Of a stretch of 8,944 bases of DNA, positions 5,944-8,944 are shown one piece after another. A program made the translations under genes and the position numbers. Source of the stretch: an uncultured Clostridia bacterium (GTDB lineage Bacteria; Bacillota; Clostridia; UBA1381); the NCBI GenBank assembly GCA_945948775.1, contig CAMFCK010000018.1, positions 1 to 8,944 of the forward strand. The letters run 5' to 3'. How positions within the stretch are numbered: position 1 is the stretch's first letter; every line of letters begins with the position of its first letter. The notes beneath the pieces are model-generated. The model ran no database searches. It was not told the origin of the DNA and worked only from the letters and a program-made list of their open reading frames with translations.

Positions 5944-7188
5944 TTGGCAGTATGTTTAATATATGTTTTTATAGTGCTTTCACAGTTTGGACTTGAGCAT
6001 ATTTTTGGCCAGGGGGCGATGTTTGGAGGATATCCGATACTTACATGGATGTTATATGCATTATATTTATTATCCATTGTATACACATTGCTGTATATAA
6101 CTCGATCGGGAACAGTATACCGTAACAGAATGTATTTTTTTGTTTATATGTGTGTGCTTGCCATAACCTATGTTTACAGTGTCGGAAACGGTGCAAGCTT
6201 TATGAAAATACTCAGCGCATCCGTATACTATGTTCTGCCGCTGCTGTTATTCCCGGCACTTGTTTGCATAGGTCCGGACAGAATAAAAATGATTAAGCTA
6301 ATATGTTTAACATGTATGCTGGGCGGAGCGATTTCGGTATTGTTTATGCTCGGATTGCTTGCCGGTCATATTTCAGCGGACGTAATCGATATGTCTAGAA
6401 CCTCCACTATTGTCGACGGCGGACTCGGCTTGGTTGCGGTTGCGTTGGCATTGTATATGATATTTTATCGTGATAAGGATTTCAATGTTTTTTATAAATA
6501 CGCAACGCTGGTGTCCGGATTATTGATTGTAATGGGCGGTCAGTCGAGAGCACGAATAATAACGTTGGCGCTGGTGGTAGTGCTGTCTGTATTAATCAAT
6601 ATTATGTTCAGCCGTAAAAACCGTATGATTGTGGCAAGAGTTGTTGTTTTTCTTGCAATAATTTTGTTGATGGCAACTCACTTCTTCCCGCAGATTTTGG
6701 ATATAGCAGGTGAGATTACCGGAAGATTTGACACAATCGGAACCGATTCATCGAGCGTTTACAGAGTATATGAGAAAGAAGCTCAGATGGAGGCGTTTTA
6801 CAAAGAGCCTGTCATTGGCTGCGGCTGGGATGGGTTAAGAGACGTCAAAGTTGTTGACCTCTGGGGTAATTATAATCATATTAACAACCATAATATGTAT
6901 TCGTCAATACTTGCTTACGGAGGAATAATGTACGCACTGCCATTTTTCATGTGGTTTATAATGCTGCTTTTTGGTGAATTAAGAAAAATTGCGAGTGATG
7001 ATACGGCAAAGCTTCATGTGATTTTCCTTGTGATTCTTGCCATTCTCAGCTGGTCGAGCGCAGGCTTCGTTAAATTTTCGCAGACTCTTTCGATTATTAT
7101 AATATATCTGGATATTATAGACAGAGAACAAATTCCCTGTCCGATAAAAAAGAGAAAGGTGCAGAAATTTACTATTAAATTTCAGTAA
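5944..7188 (+). CDS. wzy: O-antigen/capsule polymerase (Wzy-type), TTG start
   Basis: A 414-residue polytopic membrane protein expected to join undecaprenyl-PP-linked repeat units on the outer face of the membrane. I count about eleven or twelve hydrophobic segments, near residues 2-20, 32-53, 62-80, 86-108, 116-140, 158-176, 184-198, 203-221, 227-245, 318-345, 356-372 and 375-392. Between 246 and 317 is the large outside loop characteristic of Wzy and WaaL. Before it is GGQSRARIITLAL (198-210), and within it are the conserved Arg-rich start and GCGWDGLRD...NHINNHNMYSS, which match the G-x-G and N-H-N-x-Y elements of the O-antigen ligase/polymerase family. Polymerase is preferred to ligase because a Wzx-type gene follows. 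The start is TTG, supported by TAAGGAG ten bases upstream. The tail after 392 is basic and cytoplasmic. Sequence identity in this class is low, so the call rests on topology and motifs. Confidence 0.88.
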   Translation: MAVCLIYVFIVLSQFGLEHIFGQGAMFGGYPILTWMLYALYLLSIVYTLLYITRSGTVYRNRMYFFVYMCVLAITYVYSVGNGASFMKILSASVYYVLPLLLFPALVCIGPDRIKMIKLICLTCMLGGAISVLFMLGLLAGHISADVIDMSRTSTIVDGGLGLVAVALALYMIFYRDKDFNVFYKYATLVSGLLIVMGGQSRARIITLALVVVLSVLINIMFSRKNRMIVARVVVFLAIILLMATHFFPQILDIAGEITGRFDTIGTDSSSVYRVYEKEAQMEAFYKEPVIGCGWDGLRDVKVVDLWGNYNHINNHNMYSSILAYGGIMYALPFFMWFIMLLFGELRKIASDDTAKLHVIFLVILAILSWSSAGFVKFSQTLSIIIIYLDIIDREQIPCPIKKRKVQKFTIKFQ

Positions 7189-7192
7189 AACT

Positions 7193-8332
7193 ATGAAAAA
7201 GATAGGAATACTTACATTTCACAGACCTGTGAATTACGGTGCTTTTTTACAAAGCTTTTCATTGTCAAACGAATTGCAAAAAAGATTTCCGGACGCGGAG
7301 GTAGAAGTTATTGATTATATTGCGCCGCGTTTCAGAGAGCTGAAATACCGCGGAGTAAAAAGTATGCTCTGCGAGATTATAAAGGTAAAGGTTTTCCGCA
7401 GAAGTCTGAGCTTTTTAAAGCTGTCAGCTGAAGGCATATGTACCGATGATATTACAGACTTGTACAAATATATTAGTACAAAATATGATTGTCTTGTCAT
7501 CGGAAGCGATGCAGTATTGAATTGGAATCAAAACGGTTATCCTTCTGCTTTTTATCCGAACGGTGAATGTAAAATACCGGCGTTTGGATATGCGTTGTCT
7601 GCACACGGCTTGGATTATAATTCATTTGATGATGAACAGAGGCACTATTGTAAAGACAGCTTTAACCGATTTGAATTTATAGGTGCCAGAGACGATAATA
7701 CCGTTAAATTTATAAGCCAGAACGGCTTTTCGGGAACAGTAGAACATGTATGCGATCCTACATTTTTTATTTCCGACAGCCGGGTTACGGCTAATGCAGG
7801 AGAATGGAAAAAGAGAATCAGTAAAAAATACCGATTTGATTTTGATGCCGAATATATTGTACTGATGGTTAATGATGATGCAATCACCGACAAAATTTAC
7901 AGGTATTACAAGGCAAAATATAAGGTTGTTGCATTGTTTAAAAATACGGCTAACGCAGATGTATTTATGTATGACCTTAACCCCTTTGAATGGGTAAAGC
8001 TGCTTGAGGGGGCAAAAGTGATTTTCACCCAGTATTTTCACGGTGCGCTGCTGGGTCTGGTAAGCAATACCGGAACGATAGTGGTGGATATGGCGGGCGA
8101 CAACAAGGAATATGAGAGTAAGCTGCATGATATGATGGTAAAACGCCTCTCGTTAAAGGAGCTGTATTTTTCAAAAGCTGAAGCGGGAAATACTCAGGAA
8201 TTGCTGAATTCGGCAGACAGAGTTATTAACGGAGAGTTTTCACAGCGCATTTGCGAGGCTGTGGCTAAGGAAAGACAAACCTCTGAAAAATTTTTTGACA
8301 AATTGAGTTGGTGTATAAATGAACAAATATAA
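7193..8332 (+). CDS. Polysaccharide pyruvyl transferase family protein
   Basis: A 379-residue cytoplasmic protein of the CsaB/WcaK/polysaccharide pyruvyl transferase family. Members add a pyruvate ketal from phosphoenolpyruvate to a sugar, although some relatives in these clusters have no proven reaction. Visible motifs are KIGILTFHRPVNYGAFLQS (3-21, the family's N-Y-G-A-x-L-Q start), CLVIGSDAVLNWN (100-112, the G-S-D-x-x-W-N type site), FIGARDDNTVKF (162-173), CDPTFFIS (187-194) and QYFHGALLGL (280-289, the usual S-x-H-G-x-x-x region with the likely catalytic His283). The length is normal. It begins four bases after the polymerase stop. I see no Shine-Dalgarno site just ahead of ATG 7193, so it probably relies on ribosomes finishing the polymerase gene. 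It overlaps the flippase start by 14 bases. A pyruvate ketal would give the polymer extra negative charge. The family call is strong; the reaction is inferred. Confidence 0.91.
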   Translation: MKKIGILTFHRPVNYGAFLQSFSLSNELQKRFPDAEVEVIDYIAPRFRELKYRGVKSMLCEIIKVKVFRRSLSFLKLSAEGICTDDITDLYKYISTKYDCLVIGSDAVLNWNQNGYPSAFYPNGECKIPAFGYALSAHGLDYNSFDDEQRHYCKDSFNRFEFIGARDDNTVKFISQNGFSGTVEHVCDPTFFISDSRVTANAGEWKKRISKKYRFDFDAEYIVLMVNDDAITDKIYRYYKAKYKVVALFKNTANADVFMYDLNPFEWVKLLEGAKVIFTQYFHGALLGLVSNTGTIVVDMAGDNKEYESKLHDMMVKRLSLKELYFSKAEAGNTQELLNSADRVINGEFSQRICEAVAKERQTSEKFFDKLSWCINEQI

Positions 8333-8944
8333 ATATCTCCTTGAAAACACATTGCTTTTTGCTATGTCCGGAATAATTGTAAAGATTTTATCGTTTTTTA
8401 TGCTGCCGTTGTATACGAGTATGCTGACTACGGCGGACTATGGCATAGCTGAGCTGATTAATACTACAATAACGCTGCTTGCACCGTTTTTTTCCTTATC
8501 AATTGCAGAAGCGGTTATAAGATATATGCTGATTAAGGAATATGACCAGAATGCAATATTTTCAATAGGAATAATTATAGTTGTTGCAGGAAGCATTGTA
8601 CTGTTTTTGTTCAAGCCTGTATTTTCGGTGCTAAGCGCGGAGATTGATACATATTTCACATATTTTATTCTTATATACTTTACTACAACTATTGAGCAGA
8701 TGCTGTTCAAATTTGCCAAAGGTTTGGAGAAAATAAAAGAATGTTCAATAAATGCGATAGTCATTGTTTGTGTGACAATATGCTCTAATCTGATACTTCT
8801 TCTGAAATTTAATATGGGGCTTGAGGGGTATTTGATATCTATTATTGCAGCTCAGACTGTGTCAAGTATTTATCTTATGGCAGTATGTAAAGCTTGGAAA
8901 TACTTCGATATAAAAAGTATAAGCAAAAAAGTTGTAAAGGAAAT
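8319..8944 (+). CDS. wzx: Wzx-type flippase (polysaccharide transport protein), N-terminal part
   Basis: The first 208 codons of an integral membrane protein of the MOP/MATE-like polysaccharide flippase family, which carries undecaprenyl-PP-linked repeat units to the outer face of the membrane. The frame is open to the window edge, so about half of a normal 450-500-residue protein is visible. The N-terminus NKYKYLLENTLLFAMSGIIV and PLYTSMLTTADYGIAELINT (30-49) are typical: an N-terminal helix, then the short loop with T-x-x-D-Y-G. Hydrophobic segments fall near 12-32, 44-66, 80-102, 112-126, 143-164 and 169-190. The start at 8319 overlaps the previous gene's end by 14 bases and has only a weak GAG (8305-8307) as a ribosome site, so coupling is likely. 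An alternative Met at 8364 would remove the conserved N-terminus. The reverse-strand opening in this region is not a gene. Confidence 0.91.
   Translation, partial: MNKYKYLLENTLLFAMSGIIVKILSFFMLPLYTSMLTTADYGIAELINTTITLLAPFFSLSIAEAVIRYMLIKEYDQNAIFSIGIIIVVAGSIVLFLFKPVFSVLSAEIDTYFTYFILIYFTTTIEQMLFKFAKGLEKIKECSINAIVIVCVTICSNLILLLKFNMGLEGYLISIIAAQTVSSIYLMAVCKAWKYFDIKSISKKVVKE

Noticed and set aside
7622..8128. A 168-residue open stretch on the reverse strand
   Set aside because: It lies wholly within the well-supported pyruvyl-transferase gene, and its translation shows no recognisable family.
8438..8764. A 108-residue open stretch on the reverse strand
   Set aside because: It lies opposite the flippase frame, which reads through to the window edge with a typical Wzx N-terminus.

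Overview
The window lies inside one polysaccharide (capsule or exopolysaccharide) biosynthesis operon of the undecaprenol-linked, Wzx/Wzy-dependent type. All ten genes read on the + strand and the first and last are cut by the window edges. The AT-rich sequence, the strong Shine-Dalgarno sites (GGAGG, TAAGGAG, AGAGGAG) and the protein styles suggest a low-GC Firmicute, probably a gut-type Clostridia member of the Ruminococcus/Eubacterium/Lachnospiraceae sort. That assignment is an inference from composition and family resemblance only.

Layout. Positions 1-467 hold the C-terminal part of a PLP-dependent DegT/DnrJ-family sugar aminotransferase. After a 62-base gap come a PIG-L/LmbE-type deacetylase (530-1207), a PglC-like phosphoglycosyl transferase (1217-1888), a hexapeptide-repeat acetyltransferase (1910-2461), a GT2 glycosyltransferase (2461-3357), a GT4 glycosyltransferase (3354-4415), a second hexapeptide-repeat acetyltransferase (4405-4932), a GT-B-like glycosyltransferase (4940-5929), a Wzy-type polymerase with a TTG start (5944-7188), a pyruvyl-transferase-family protein (7193-8332) and the N-terminal half or so of a Wzx-type flippase (8319-8944).

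How the genes work together (inference from family roles). The aminotransferase and perhaps the PIG-L enzyme prepare an amino-sugar. The phosphoglycosyl transferase places the first sugar phosphate on undecaprenyl phosphate. Three glycosyltransferases extend the unit. Two acetyltransferases and the pyruvyl-transferase homologue decorate it. The flippase moves it across the membrane and Wzy polymerises it. The genes are packed with overlaps of 1, 4, 11 and 14 bases and gaps of 4 to 21 bases, so they are very likely co-transcribed and translationally coupled.

No stretch over 300 bases lacks a gene. I see no RNA gene, mobile element, CRISPR array, convincing promoter or terminator. No clearly new system is visible. 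The points most worth a second look are the Gly-Trp in place of Ser-Pro in the phosphoglycosyl transferase membrane helix, the PIG-L gene sitting between the aminotransferase and that transferase, and the two diverged acetyltransferases in one operon.
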